Shown in pieces: positions 51,101-58,661 of a stretch of DNA of 64,000 nucleotides. The stretch comes from Macrosoma leucophasiata (Eukaryota; Arthropoda; Insecta; Lepidoptera; Hedylidae). Position 1 is the stretch's first letter; each line of letters starts with the position of its first letter. Below the pieces are notes generated by a model. The model saw only the letters and a list, made by a program, of their open reading frames with translations. It made no database searches and was not told where the DNA came from. Both the position numbers and the translations under genes were made by a program. The DNA lies in contig JAWQUS010000008.1 of assembly GCA_036365455.1 (NCBI GenBank), positions 15,483,501 through 15,547,500 on the forward strand. The letters are read 5' to 3'.

Positions 51101-54100
51101 ACACCTTATACCTAATGAGCTACGCCCATGGCAAAGGCACATTCTACTTGATGTTGGAAGATGATGTCATTGCGAAGAACAATTATATGCAGGTAAGAAA
51201 TCAATCTCGGTTTTTAATTTTGTGTGATATAGACTTTGATAGGCTTCATCATCATCATAATTTCAGTCAAAAATGTCCACTGTTGAATAAAGGCCTCCCC
51301 CAAAGAATGCCACAACGAACGATCCTGGGCCGCCCTCGTCCAGCGAATGCCCACGACCTTCACCAGGTCGTCGGTCCACCTCGTGGAGAGCCTGCTTACG
51401 CTTCGTATACCCGTACGCGGTCGCCACGCCAACTCTTCTACCCCAACGGTCGGCCACTTTGTCGACATTGAAACATTGATAGGCTTATGTATAACTTACT
51501 AATTCTACATACTAACAGGCATACTAGATCACTTTAACAATGTAAACTGTATGCCTGTTAGTCACTTCATTAGATAAAAAAATATAAAACCCAATTCAAT
51601 GTGTCATACTTTTGAGTTTTCTTTCAACTTTCTTTATTGAGAGTTCTTTCTAGAATAAGTTCTTCCTCTACATTGTAAACTTTATACGTAAAAGTTTTTC
51701 ATTTACAAATATTAGCCCCTATTGAATAAACTTCCATATATTACACCTAAACACTATCGACTGAAACAGCCAGAAAGAAAATCACAATCAGAAACCAGTT
51801 ACAGACAGGGTATTATCTAAAGGGAGTTCGGTAGTTTTATGGTAAGCAACTAGGCTAAAAATAGGCTAAAAAGCAAGAAGCCAAGGTTTGAATCGAGCCC
51901 AATGTCAAACTTTGACAATGAGAAACGTAGGTATGTACCTACTTATAAATTTAGTACACTTATTAAATAATTAAATGTCGACAAAAAAAAATAGAGTAAA
52001 TTCCAATAATGTAGAATACACCTCACGTAATTTTTTTTAAGAATTGCCAATATTTTTATTTCGACATTCGATAAACCGAAAATCCCGATGTTTGCCTACG
52101 CTACTGTAAACTCATGCACCATCATTACGAAAACAAATAAGTTTTATACGTTATTTCTTGCAGGAAATCAAGCAGTTTACATCATCAATGACTTTATCAG
52201 TGCCTAACTGGTTCTGTTTGGAGTTCTGTCACACTGGTGGTATCGGCAAACTGTTCCGATCATCGGACTTGGTCCATTTCACAACATATGTTCAGCTTTT
52301 TTATGTCAACATGCCCATCGATTGGCTTTTGGAAAGCTATCTAGCTGATCGCGTTTGCACCATCGATAAAACATCGGTAAGTTTTTTGTTGATTAGCCTA
52401 CATGATTGTCACCAGAATACATTCTTCTGCAGGTTGTGTTCTTTTTTATGTCGACGTAAGATGGGGCGAACCCCAAGCCAGCTCCGGTTCTTCCAATGAT
52501 CCTTTTTAATTAATGGGAGTATAGAAATATAGGTCTAAATTCGGTAAAGAATTTTGGGTAAGGTTTTTTGCTAGAAAGCAGAAGTTGGTAAAAAAATAGA
52601 GAGAGGTAACAATAAAAAAAGAAAAAGAGGTAAAAATACGGGTATTGATTATGGGAAGGATCACTTTAGGGCCAACGTTATTATTACCCACTAGTATCAA
52701 TTGACTCAGATGTTCTGAGTCAATTGATACTAGGTATGTTCTTCTTAGCATCACGATATAGGTAGTGTCTTATTTCAAGTTTGTTCGTATTCAATGCTTT
52801 ATAAAATATATAATTTTATCTTTTACTGTTACAGACGCCGTGTTCGAAGAACAAACTGCTAATACGGCCAAAATATAAAACTTCATTATTCCAACATATT
52901 GGTCTATTTTCTTCGCTGAAGGGAAAGATACAAAAAGTGAAGGTAGGTACTTTTTAATTTTTAACAAGAAAAGTTTCATAATATTAGTTTATTTTAACTT
53001 CAACACAACATTTTATAAAAAATAAAAAAAATAACAAAATAGCACTTTCGCACAGCTACATAGGGTTTCAGGCACATGCAGGATCCCGTTTAGTTGCGTA
53101 TGTGTTTCTATAGGCGCGTTCACACTAGTATTGTTGCGCCCACAGAACAGATAAATTTATCTATTCCGTGGTTGCGCCAGTACCTACGCGGTGATAAAAT
53201 AACAAACTGTTACCGGCAGGAATCCATGGAGAATAGGGGGAAAGAGTGGTAACTGATATGTACCTTGACTTCAATTATTTCCAAACTATAAGGAAGCAAT
53301 ATTACCCCTTTAGATTTATATTACCATTCTTTTACACATTGTAGATACAGACAGTGTTCATTACCTTTATTTACCAAAAAACCGTTCTGCCAGAAAGGTG
53401 TTCACGCCTATCTGGCAGAACGGAAACAGTACTAGAAATTAATAAATGTTTAATTTTTTTTTTCAGGATCCCAAATACAGAACTGCACCAAAGTTCTACT
53501 CTCACAAGAATCCCCGGCTGGAGGCAATTCGTTCCACGCTAACCGCACGCGCTGACCATACCATCCAAAAGGCATACGATGGTGTCAGTTTCTTCTGGGC
53601 CGAGAAGCCTAAGAAAGGAGACACAATAGAGTTCTTGTTTGAGAAACCCACAGTAATCAGCCAGTACGTATATCAAATCGGCTCTTAATTAATAAAAGAA
53701 TTATGGTTTCTAACCTGTAAAATCTACCAACCGGTATCAAAAGACAAAAATAGCACGGTGAGATCAAAAAAAGTAAAAATATATACTAATCAAAACACTC
53801 TAGAAAACAATGTCGTTAAAAAACCCACTCCCATAGATTTTATTTGTAAAGAGTTTTTGATTTTTTGTGATGCTGGTGGCATGTAAACTCCATTCAGATA
53901 AACTTGGCACAAATGGTAAACAAACATCCCTCGGTCACAAATTACGATATTCCAGGAGAATTACACACTGCAATTGATTGAGGACACTAGTTTATAACAC
54001 ATTATATGTTACACATTGATTTCCATAAAAAAAAAAAACAAAAAAAGTAATTTACAATTTTCGTAATTACGACGCAACTACTTTCCACAGATTATATAGA

Positions 54101-55906
54101 CTATGTTCGAGTTTGACATTCAGTTATAGGGATGGGATTAAATGAACAAAACAAGGACAGAGAACGGAATGTTATCCAATGTAAATGATGATAACTTTAT
54201 TTAAATTCTTTGCAGGATTTACGAAAAACTGTTCATTAAAAAAATCTTCGTCGATTAAAATACAGGTAATACATTAAATATTTCATAAGAAAGTATACGA
54301 TTTTTTGATGGATGTAAATCATTCACTGGCGATCATTATCTTCCATATTGAAATACTCATTCTAAGGATCTAGATCACGCAACAACTACACTACGGAAAA
54401 ATTTGTGATGTGATGTGAATTACATCACAAATTTTTCCGTACGCCATATTTGTTTACCTTTTGTGCCAAGTTTATCTGAATGGGGTATACTTGTCGATAA
54501 ATTTTAGTGTTAGGTCAGGTGGTAATGTGCGGTCCTGTTATTTCCAGCACAGAGGCATATCAGCCGTGGCCGGACGAGTGGCAACGCATCTTAATTAAAA
54601 ATAATGGTTTTATAAGGAAAGGACACTCCCCTTGGTAGTAAGATTTCAGTTTCCAGAAGTCAATTTACTACACTTTCACATAGCAGCATTACAGATTACG
54701 TGGGAACGTCTAACATAAATATCTGTCAAATCAATTTAAAAACGGAACCTGCTGTTTGTTTCTGTTATCTTCTCTAACCTAAATCAACCTCGTAGATGTC
54801 ATGATATTAATCACACATTAAAGTTTGTTTCTTTTTATTTCCCAATGTATACAACCAAAGTGAACCCTTTGTTTAAAATTCACTTGTCTTTGTTATACGT
54901 CTATGTTCAGGATACTGATTTAGGTACATATGTGTGTCAAATTCATTTTCAACCGTAATAGTACTTTCGGAAAATACCGGCTGTGAACGACGGACAGAGA
55001 GAGAGACGCACGACTGATCTCATGAATAAGGGTTCAGGTGTTTTCCTTTTGGGTTGCGGAACCCTAAAAATTTAGCTGATACGTAGTTCACCGGGTCAAT
55101 TATCTTCTTATTAAATCAACAATTAAAAAGTTTGGGTATCATTTGGGATTACATGCATCACTTATAATATTATATGTTACGGCATTAATAACACATGTTA
55201 CGTCAAAAAGTCTGAAGTTACAAAAATGGATACTAAAGAAATATATGCTTATGTATATCAGTAGAATGTCTCATTTTCTCTTTTACAAACTGATAACAAA
55301 GATTATAAATAACAGGTTCACATTTCGAAGCGCAAATATAGAACACGAAACCGACAAGTTCTACAACACGGTGGTGGAGGTGCTGCCAGCTTCAAACTAT
55401 GCCAATTACACTGTGGTAGGCAACTTCGACGAATTCGGCCTTGCTGAAGGAGACATCAAAAAGGACATTGGGCCATTGTCTGCCATACGACTGCGGGTCC
55501 ACCGGAATAGCTCTTATTGGGTGATTCTTAGCGAGGTGAGATTCAAAATATTTGAAATAAAATTTACTTAACAGCCTCAGTAGTTGAATAGTACTAGATT
55601 GTAAAGTACAAATTCAATGCCATTTATCCATTACCATCATTTTTTTCTCTGTTTCCTTAAGTTTCCTAACGCTTAAGCGTTTGCGATCTGAAGTGGTAGC
55701 CAACGTGTTATATCGATCGCACGTAAAACTGTAGGGGTATCAAATGTATGAATAAATATTTTAAAAAATTCAAATATTTTTCGGTGGGTAGGTAGGTACC
55801 AATAGTTTGGCCAAATCCAAAATATTCACTGAACCCTAATTACATGATTTATTGAAACTGATTACAGATCGAACTGTTGGAGAATGATGGAGAAAAGCCG
55901 GCATGA
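33053..55906 (+). CDS. Mgat4: alpha-1,3-mannosyl-glycoprotein 4-beta-N-acetylglucosaminyltransferase (GnT-IV, GT54), 12 coding exons
   Basis: Golgi enzyme of the GT54 family, which transfers GlcNAc from UDP-GlcNAc in beta-1,4 linkage to the alpha-1,3-mannose arm of N-glycans (family knowledge). Joined exons: 33053-33185, 36082-36108, 41600-41712, 42670-42787, 46028-46236, 50427-50539, 50964-51192, 52164-52376, 52835-52942, 53467-53663, 55316-55535, 55868-55906. That is 1719 nt and 572 residues; mammalian relatives are about 535-550. All junctions are GT-AG and phases match. Residues 1-22 are a basic cytoplasmic tail, 23-42 a membrane anchor, about 45-130 a stem. The core carries GIPTVKR (183-189), WRTKQNLD (277-284), the EDD metal-binding motif (303-305), PIDW (365-368) and SLFQHIG (402-408). 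From about residue 440 the sequence matches the GnT-IV C-terminal lectin-like domain. NxS/T sites lie in exons 4 and 11. The start is the first Met after a splice acceptor, so an unlocated 5' UTR exon exists upstream. I cannot decide between Mgat4a- and Mgat4b-type orthology. Confidence 0.93.
33408..33585 (-). mobile_element. LINE 3'-end fragment in Mgat4 intron 1
   Basis: Same 3' end as the 43716 element, in antisense: tatcttcacgccaggtccct, then gggtaggcagagagtgtaga. It holds a small tandem duplication (cgtagtaa) near 33437. Confidence 0.8.
33945..34080. mobile_element. ~136-bp MITE with GGCC-type inverted ends, copy 2
   Basis: Homologous to 37941-38080 throughout (gaccaaatactcaaatgtca, agtcttctgtctttataaaa, gagtgacgtttgagtattcg). 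It lies in Mgat4 intron 1. Confidence 0.75.
34085..36081. other. Mgat4 intron 1, remainder
   Basis: AT-rich unique-looking intron. No further element recognised. Confidence 0.6.
36082..36108 (+). CDS. Mgat4: Mgat4 exon 2: 27-nt microexon
   Basis: A 27-nt exon bounded by a ctaacag acceptor and a gtacgt donor, phase 1 on both sides, adding nine mostly small or acidic stem residues (SGSEPAEP). Exon 1 also joins exon 3 in frame without it, so it may be a cassette exon. It is supported by splice sites and frame only, not by conserved residues. Confidence 0.6.
37024..37165 (+). mobile_element. decayed abundant retroposon copy in Mgat4 intron 2
   Basis: Reads ccgccgctaaatggtg, aatgtacggccttgt and ggcacagacac in family order, then degenerates. 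Confidence 0.5.
37298..37600 (-). mobile_element. abundant retroposon copy split by a hAT-type MITE
   Basis: Antisense family sequence (gtgatgactgcagcctatagac) is interrupted at 37344 and resumes at 37534 (ctatagaccataggtcaaaa tgcagatgcg). The interruption is the 190-bp element described separately. Confidence 0.65.
37344..37533. mobile_element. 190-bp hAT-type MITE with 8-bp target duplication
   Basis: Termini CAGTGATTCCCAAA and, inverted, CAGAGGTTCCCAAA (12 of 14 match). It is flanked by perfect ctatagac duplications at 37336-37343 and 37534-37541. The 8-bp duplication and CAG-type ends fit the hAT superfamily. It has no transposase frame. Confidence 0.88.
37838..38130 (+). mobile_element. 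old retroposon copy split by a ~140-bp MITE
   Basis: Family sequence at 37838-37935 (gtgttcatcacgatcgtgtt ccggttagg) resumes at about 38085 (cttagacctcagggatggta acgcatctgcattt). The GGCC-ended MITE lies between. Confidence 0.55.
37941..38080. mobile_element. ~140-bp MITE with GGCC-type inverted ends, copy 1
   Basis: Ends ggccaaatactcaaacgtca and (inverted) ggccgaatactcaaacgtca; the middle is the 24-bp palindrome cttctgtctttat/aaagacagaag. It sits inside an older retroposon copy. The exact outer boundary is ambiguous because the host repeat also contains cggcc. Confidence 0.75.
38135..41085. other. Mgat4 intron 2, remainder
   Basis: Repeat scraps at 38680-38900 (relative of 17845-18000, inverted in part), a gtgtaatacg inverted pair at about 39800-39940, and a decayed retroposon tail at 40855-40935. 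No gene seen. Confidence 0.5.
41087..41118. repeat. perfect hairpin, 14-bp arms, 4-nt loop (Mgat4 intron 2)
   Basis: ccatattccaaccc, ttgt, gggttggaatatgg. Confidence 0.9.
41352..41395. repeat. hairpin, 18-bp arms, 1 mismatch (Mgat4 intron 2)
   Basis: tttcagctgaaaacacat and atgtgttttcaactgaaa, with an 8-nt loop. Confidence 0.9.
41600..41712 (+). CDS. Mgat4: Mgat4 exon 3: stem coiled-coil segment
   Basis: Residues 54-91: a charged heptad-like stem rich in Glu and Gln that ends SLYRTKQEDAMILQ, as in GnT-IV stems. The acceptor is ttcgcag and the donor gtacgt; the exon ends in phase 0. Confidence 0.87.
41895..42112 (+). mobile_element. decayed abundant retroposon copy in Mgat4 intron 3
   Basis: Diverged sense copy (atggtagtgctaagcgctat, cagcacagagacataaca, ttcacttaccatcaatttga). 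Confidence 0.55.
42271..42423. repeat. 153-bp double palindrome, perfect 32-bp arms (Mgat4 intron 3)
   Basis: Outer arms 42271-42302 and 42392-42423 are perfect complements (atcgactgcagcaattaaca...). An inner pair agaagtcttagaa / ttctaagacttct lies between. TA dinucleotides flank the tcgactgc termini, compatible with a TA-inserting MITE. Confidence 0.88.
42670..42787 (+). CDS. Mgat4: Mgat4 exon 4: glycosylated stem
   Basis: Residues 92-131: a Ser/Thr/Asn-rich linker with two N-glycosylation sequons (NTT at about 99, NFT at about 105). The acceptor is ttggcag and the donor gtataa; the exon ends in phase 1. The sequence is not strongly conserved, but frame and splice sites fit both neighbours. 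Confidence 0.8.
42915..43178 (-). mobile_element. abundant ~270-bp retroposon in Mgat4 intron 4
   Basis: Antisense on +. Well-preserved ggtgcctacgtctgcgagct and ctcctgaggcctaaggtgtt blocks. Confidence 0.75.
43180..43704. other. Mgat4 intron 4, part before the LINE
   Basis: A GC-richer patch at 43310-43450 is probably an unidentified repeat; nothing else recognised. Confidence 0.45.
43716..45479 (+). mobile_element. 5'-truncated non-LTR retrotransposon (LINE) with reverse transcriptase, in Mgat4 intron 4
   Basis: The frame from about 43718 to 45291 encodes an RT domain: YRAISLIS, DLEKAFD, GVRQGC and YADDA (about 44927-44941). In-frame TAG stops at 44221 and 44251 and an internal deletion near 45235-45260 mean it is dead. 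The deletion removes most of the segment between RT and C-terminus. The 3' end reads ctctgcctaccccgttaggg then ggcgtgaagatacatgcata. The insertion is flanked by an 11-bp duplication, tacaaaaataa (43705-43715 and 45480-45490). The endonuclease part is missing. The clade is RTE/CR1-like but not determined. Confidence 0.88.
45491..45640 (+). mobile_element. second 3'-end fragment of the same LINE family
   Basis: Repeats the last ~145 bp of the element just upstream (aaaagtcttaggaatcggcg to the gaagatacatac tail) directly after its target duplication. This is either an older truncated insertion that was re-targeted or a partial tandem copy. Confidence 0.75.
45727..45860. repeat. uncharacterised dispersed repeat, copy 2
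   Basis: gtagtaatagaccattttgt, gccccgcaaaaaatta, gactgttttgca and ggtggcccgtgttgctc, matching 10640-10815. The shared final block also appears at about 1858. Confidence 0.55.
46028..46236 (+). CDS. Mgat4: Mgat4 exon 5: start of catalytic domain
   Basis: Residues 131-200. It contains PFIFHFLPHLM and then VVIGIPTVKRDKENYLLITL, the family signature opening the GT54 domain. The acceptor is ttatag and the donor gtaagt; it ends in phase 0. Confidence 0.93.
47215..47415 (+). mobile_element. decayed abundant retroposon copy in Mgat4 intron 5
   Basis: Recognisable only by taacttaggcctcaggcgta, gattttgagccttg and the final cttcattacataaaaa. Confidence 0.45.
47481..47534. repeat. hairpin, 23-bp arms, 1 mismatch (Mgat4 intron 5)
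   Basis: ttttgcataaactatttata gta and its complement around cggggacc. The loop and right-arm motif recur just downstream (ggtcccccta ctataaatag). Confidence 0.9.
47540..50075. other. Mgat4 intron 5, remainder
   Basis: GC-richer patch at 47600-47960 of unknown origin, a ggctatgacatacggacgta cgg repeat scrap at 49248-49330, and a (tatg)n run at 49430-49448. Confidence 0.5.
50078..50132. repeat. 33-bp-spaced direct repeat in Mgat4 intron 5
   Basis: acgggtcataatcataaata ta occurs at about 50078 and 50111, ending in a short (at)n run. Confidence 0.7.
50427..50539 (+). CDS. Mgat4: Mgat4 exon 6: nucleotide-sugar binding fold, strand 1
   Basis: Residues 201-238. It contains STLIIVFVGETDLEYV, matching the beta-strand and acidic turn of GT54 enzymes. 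The acceptor is ttccacag and the donor gtgagt; it ends in phase 2. Confidence 0.9.
50964..51192 (+). CDS. Mgat4: Mgat4 exon 7: catalytic core with EDD motif
   Basis: Residues 238-314. It carries KRFKWRTKQNLDTLYLM and then FYLMLEDDVIAK; the EDD triad corresponds to the DxD-type metal/UDP-sugar site. The acceptor is tttttcag and the donor gtaaga; it ends in phase 0. An uninterrupted frame reads past the donor into a LINE remnant and is not real coding. Confidence 0.95.
51240..51478 (-). mobile_element. RTE-type LINE C-terminus in Mgat4 intron 7
   Basis: The - strand frame reads STRWTDDLVKVVGIRWTRAA, then QDRSLWHSLGEAFIQQWTF, the characteristic C-terminus of insect RTE-clade RTs, followed by a (gat)n-like tail. 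Because it begins ~50 bp past the exon 7 donor, a + strand frame runs misleadingly from the exon into it. Confidence 0.82.
51511..51562. repeat. inverted repeat, perfect 14-bp arms (Mgat4 intron 7)
   Basis: actaacaggcatac and gtatgcctgttagt, 24-nt spacer. Confidence 0.88.
52164..52376 (+). CDS. Mgat4: Mgat4 exon 8: catalytic core
   Basis: Residues 315-385: WFCLEFCHTGGIGKLF and FYVNMPIDWLL. Vertebrate relatives, as I recall them, have LGFIGK where this protein has TGGIGK, so the Leu and Phe around the first Gly are replaced. The acceptor is cttgcag and the donor gtaagt; it ends in phase 0. Confidence 0.93.
52691..52733. repeat. perfect hairpin, 20-bp arms, 3-nt loop (Mgat4 intron 8)
   Basis: ctagtatcaattgactcaga, tgt, then its exact complement. 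Confidence 0.92.
52835..52942 (+). CDS. Mgat4: Mgat4 exon 9: SLFQHIG motif
   Basis: Residues 386-421. It holds the near-invariant stretch SLFQHIGLFSSLKGKIQ (402-418) of GnT-IV and a Cys pair with the end of exon 8. The acceptor is gttacag and the donor gtaggt; phase 0 on both sides. Confidence 0.93.
53382..53423. repeat. hairpin, 17-bp arms, 1 mismatch (Mgat4 intron 9)
   Basis: ccgttctgccagaaagg and cctatctggcagaacgg, loop tgttcacg. It lies ~45 bp upstream of the exon 10 acceptor, so it could affect branch-point access. Confidence 0.9.
53467..53663 (+). CDS. Mgat4: Mgat4 exon 10: end of core and start of lectin-like domain
   Basis: Residues 422-487. NPRLEAIRSTLT is followed by the aromatic FFWAEKPKKGDTIEFLFEKP, matching the boundary into the C-terminal carbohydrate-binding domain. 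The acceptor is tttttcag and the donor gtacgt; it ends in phase 2. Confidence 0.92.
53890..54483. mobile_element. MITE-like unit with ~37-bp inverted ends in Mgat4 intron 10
   Basis: Inverted arms ccattcagataaacttggca... at 53890-53926 and 54446-54483 differ at 2 of about 37 positions. A separate perfect 19-bp hairpin abuts the right arm. No target duplication is clear. Confidence 0.65.
54393..54440. repeat. perfect hairpin, 19-bp arms (Mgat4 intron 10)
   Basis: acggaaaaatttgtgatgt and complement, 10-nt loop; it abuts the right arm of the 53890-54483 unit. Confidence 0.9.
54510..54596 (+). mobile_element. abundant retroposon fragment in Mgat4 intron 10
   Basis: Internal piece: ggtcaggtggtaatgtgcgg tcctg through agtggcaacgcatct. 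Confidence 0.55.
55316..55535 (+). CDS. Mgat4: Mgat4 exon 11: lectin-like domain
   Basis: Residues 487-560: beta-rich sequence with TDKFYNTVVEVLP, the ending SYWVILSE and two sequons (NYT, NSS). The acceptor is aataacag and the donor gtgaga; it ends in phase 0. Confidence 0.9.
55868..55906 (+). CDS. Mgat4: Mgat4 exon 12: last 12 residues and stop
   Basis: Codes for IELLENDGEKPA followed by TGA at 55904-55906; the acceptor is gattacag. The Ile continues the conserved LSEI ending. No AATAAA occurs between the stop and 57005, so the 3' UTR is either about 1.1 kb or uses a variant signal. Confidence 0.85.
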   Translation: MELLENDGEKPA

Positions 55907-56368
55907 TATAAAGCTAAGTCTACAGTACCGCCTTCCCTTCTAAAGAAGACGGTACGACATCCAATGAAATTTTATACCAAGATTGTGGCTACTTACTACC
56001 AGTGGATGAGCGATGGATATAATGAACGAAACTAATTTATTCTGCTCATTACTTTTATTACACTTATTACTTTTATCACTTCTTTGTTACAAAAATTAAG
56101 ATAAGCTTAATTTTGCCCGTACGTACCGTTAAGGTATCATCTTCGAAGAACGTGTTAAGTTTCTTATACATTATGCTAATATTTCAAATTAATTTATTTC
56201 CATGCAGTAATCATATCGCGGCCAAGATAATGTCATGTGATGATATTTTTGCATTTATTTAATATGGTAAAATATGAATTAGTTTCCTCTAAAGACCGAA
56301 GATATTTTTAAGGGATTCAGGCCAAAAATATTTATTGTAATAATTAAGTTAACAGATATACCTAATAG

Positions 56369-56596
56369 CTTAGCGTACCTAACTATATAGACAGCATAAA
56401 TGATCGTATTATTTATGAGTATCACGATTTGTTTGATGACGAAGGGGTACCTGATGAGAAGGAAGAGTACAAAACGAATGTCTGGTCGATAGGAAGCCAT
56501 CAGTTGAGGAACAAATATTGTATACAAAAAAGTCGATATGCAATTATTTACGCTTTGGGCGTTGCTTGTATTGGTTCGACTATATATAATATTTGA
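56369..56596 (+). other. unassigned open frame, no start codon
   Basis: Stop-free from CTT after a TAG to TGA, 75 codons plus stop, with no ATG. It reads an acidic part (HDLFDDEGVPDEKEEYKTN) then WSIGSHQL and a hydrophobic end (YAIIYALGVACIG). The composition looks protein-like and a splice acceptor could feed it, but I recognise no family. The overlapping - strand frame (138 codons) is probably its shadow or chance. It may be a fossil exon or nothing. Confidence 0.25.
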
Positions 56597-56689
56597 TATC
56601 GTAGGTATATTTATTTGTATAACTTGAATGCATAGTTTTGCATGTTTTATTTGCTTAAAACGCAGTTTGGAAGGCTTGCGCATGGATAT

Positions 56690-56805
56690 GCGCATCGATA
56701 TAACTCGTCACAACGGCAGAGCCACTCGTGATGACTTGTTTGTGAATAGCGACTTCAGTCCAACAGTAGACATCTTACGGCTGAAATTATGGTGACGATG
56801 ATTTA
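56690..56805 (+). mobile_element. LINE 3'-end fragment downstream of Mgat4
   Basis: Reads gcgacttcagtccaacagta gacatcttacggctgaaatt then atggtgacgatga. This resembles the QQWT-type 3' ends elsewhere in the window, here in sense on +. Confidence 0.45.
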
Positions 56806-57004
56806 GATTTCTGATATACAACGTGTAACAGGATTGAATGTACAACCCGGAACTAGTATGGTCAGAATCGATAACCGAATCGATTTCAGGCATTTTTGAT
56901 ATAGGTAATATTTTGTCCCAAAATTAATTAAAATTTAGAAAATTTTGTTCACCCATTTGGTGAACAGTTAATACAAACGAAAATAAGACCTAACGTCTAT
57001 CCAA

Positions 57005-57010
57005 AATAAA
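57005..57010 (+). terminator. candidate Mgat4 polyadenylation hexamer
   Basis: First AATAAA downstream of the Mgat4 stop codon. AATAAA is common in such AT-rich DNA, so this is only a position to test against transcripts. Confidence 0.2.
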
Positions 57011-57014
57011 ATGC

Positions 57015-57695
57015 TGGCCTCAACAAGTTTATTAGAACTTGAATTAGAAGGGTGCACAGGTTATGCTACATCACATTGCAACTGTGTGCGTGTGTAAGTA
57101 GGTTCGTGTTTTACGTGCGCCCGTAGGTAGAGGTAGGGTAAGAATGCATAGGGTGAGCATACTGTTCGTATAAATTGAGGACAACTTATTTCTAAAATAA
57201 AAAATATTCAATACATAAACATGTAATTTCAGTTCATGTATTATGATTATAACTCGATTTTCTAATCGGGGTGTTAGATAGTTATTAGACGGGGACCCGC
57301 TATTAGACGAACCCGAGTAGTTCGTCACGCACATCACAAACGACTTTACACAATTTGTATTACTATTTGTAAGTATTATTTAGTTTTTGTATTTTTTAAT
57401 TTTGTTTACCAAATACTTTAAAGTATATTTTTTATGATTTCTCAATTTTTATTAGGTAGGTGCTGTATGTAACGTTAGATATATCTAAATGTTAACATTC
57501 TACGTTTATCATTATTTATATTACTACCGAACATGTGTTCCGTAGATAAGACAAAAAAAATACTCTAGGTATGTAAATAAATATTAATGTCTAATATTAA
57601 TTGATGTCTTAGTCAAATAAAATATAGCCATAGACATTCTTCGTCTGAAATATGTTAAGTACATAATAAGTTTATAGATTTAAATAAATAATAAA
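57015..57695. other. no gene recognised
   Basis: AT-rich flank downstream of Mgat4; could include its 3' UTR end. Confidence 0.5.
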
Positions 57696-57699
57696 TAAC

Positions 57700-57992
57700 T
57701 TCACGCCTATAATCCTCGAAGGGGTAGGCAGAGATAAATGCATGTATTCAAGCATACATGCAAACACTAACAATTCGCTGGTTACGATTTGGCTCATGTA
57801 ACAGGTGGCGAGCCTGTTGACATCTCCGGGTACATTACCAAACATCGATGTACTGGGGAATTTTAAGAAAAATTTAAAAATTCCAATAGAACCAGAGTTA
57901 AAGGACTTTACACCATTATATCTGATAGCCCCCTACCCGGGAATTGAACCCAGGATCCCAGCGTAGTAGTAATGGCCTGTTAGGCTGCTAAG
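57700..57992 (-). mobile_element. tRNA-type SINE with LINE-like 3' tail
   Basis: On the - strand the head reads cttagcagcctaacaggcc, then gatcctgggttcaattcccg, which resembles pol III A and B boxes (B box GGTTCAATTCC). The body continues to ctctgcctaccccttcgagg and the end ggcgtgaag. That last ~40 bp matches the 3' end of the LINE at 43716-45479, so the SINE probably borrows that LINE's machinery. Confidence 0.65.
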
Positions 57993-58598
57993 GCAGGAAA
58001 ATAAATAAGTTCACATATTTGGTCCGATTCTTGATATGCTAAATTATAAAATTACAGTTATTTTTTTGTAATATATTCTAGAGTTTACTTAATCTAAAAT
58101 AGTCTTAAGATCCCAATCTGGCTCGACCTTCACCTATCTATTTACCGAATGAAACATTGTATTTATCTAGATTTGGCTTTCCTACTAAATATAACGTCAA
58201 TTATTACAACAATCAAACTTCACCGAAAATCTATGGTCAAAAATACAATTCAACAGGTGTTGATATTTCCTAAATTAAATTTGCTATCTGTATTTTTACA
58301 AAGCCCAATAAAATCATACATGATCAAATTACACAATACAGTAATATTGATAGTTGACATCTAAAAATTCTTGAACACAATAATAACATTTAATAACTAG
58401 CCAGGTATAAAGATGCTTTTTAATTTATTTATAGACAAATCTCTAATATTCTTGGGAATCTTGTTATATATATCTTGATCGACATCACGTTATATTTTTG
58501 TGTCACAAATCTGTATTTCTTTTTGATTGACTGCTAATTTATTCGATGTGAAAATTGCATAGGGTTGAGTAATTACTCAAACTTATATTATTATTAAA

Positions 58599-58661
58599 GT
58601 GACTTTTACACCTGCCTCTTAATACTATTTAATTGTATTTAGAGGCAGGCGTAAAAGTCAC
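58599..58661. repeat. hairpin, 27-bp arms, 2 mismatches
   Basis: gtgacttttacacctgcctc... and complement around tatttaatt. Confidence 0.9.

Noticed and set aside
50998..51471. 157-codon continuous + frame as a gene of its own
   Set aside because: The first ~65 codons are Mgat4 exon 7; after the gtaaga donor it runs into an antisense RTE LINE C-terminus.
52691..52733. Hairpins as microRNA precursors
   Set aside because: Perfect arms with 3-nt loops, and no bulges or terminal-loop geometry typical of pre-miRNAs; no expression evidence available.
55143..55571. 142-codon + frame as a separate gene
   Set aside because: It is Mgat4 exon 11 extended into both flanking introns.
56279..56695. 138-codon - strand frame
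   Set aside because: AT-rich, Ile/Asn/Phe-heavy composition with no domain; the opposite strand looks more protein-like.
57940..57992. A genuine tRNA gene at the SINE head
   Set aside because: The boxes are present, but no acceptor-stem pairing or anticodon arm could be drawn, and the sequence continues into a repeat body.
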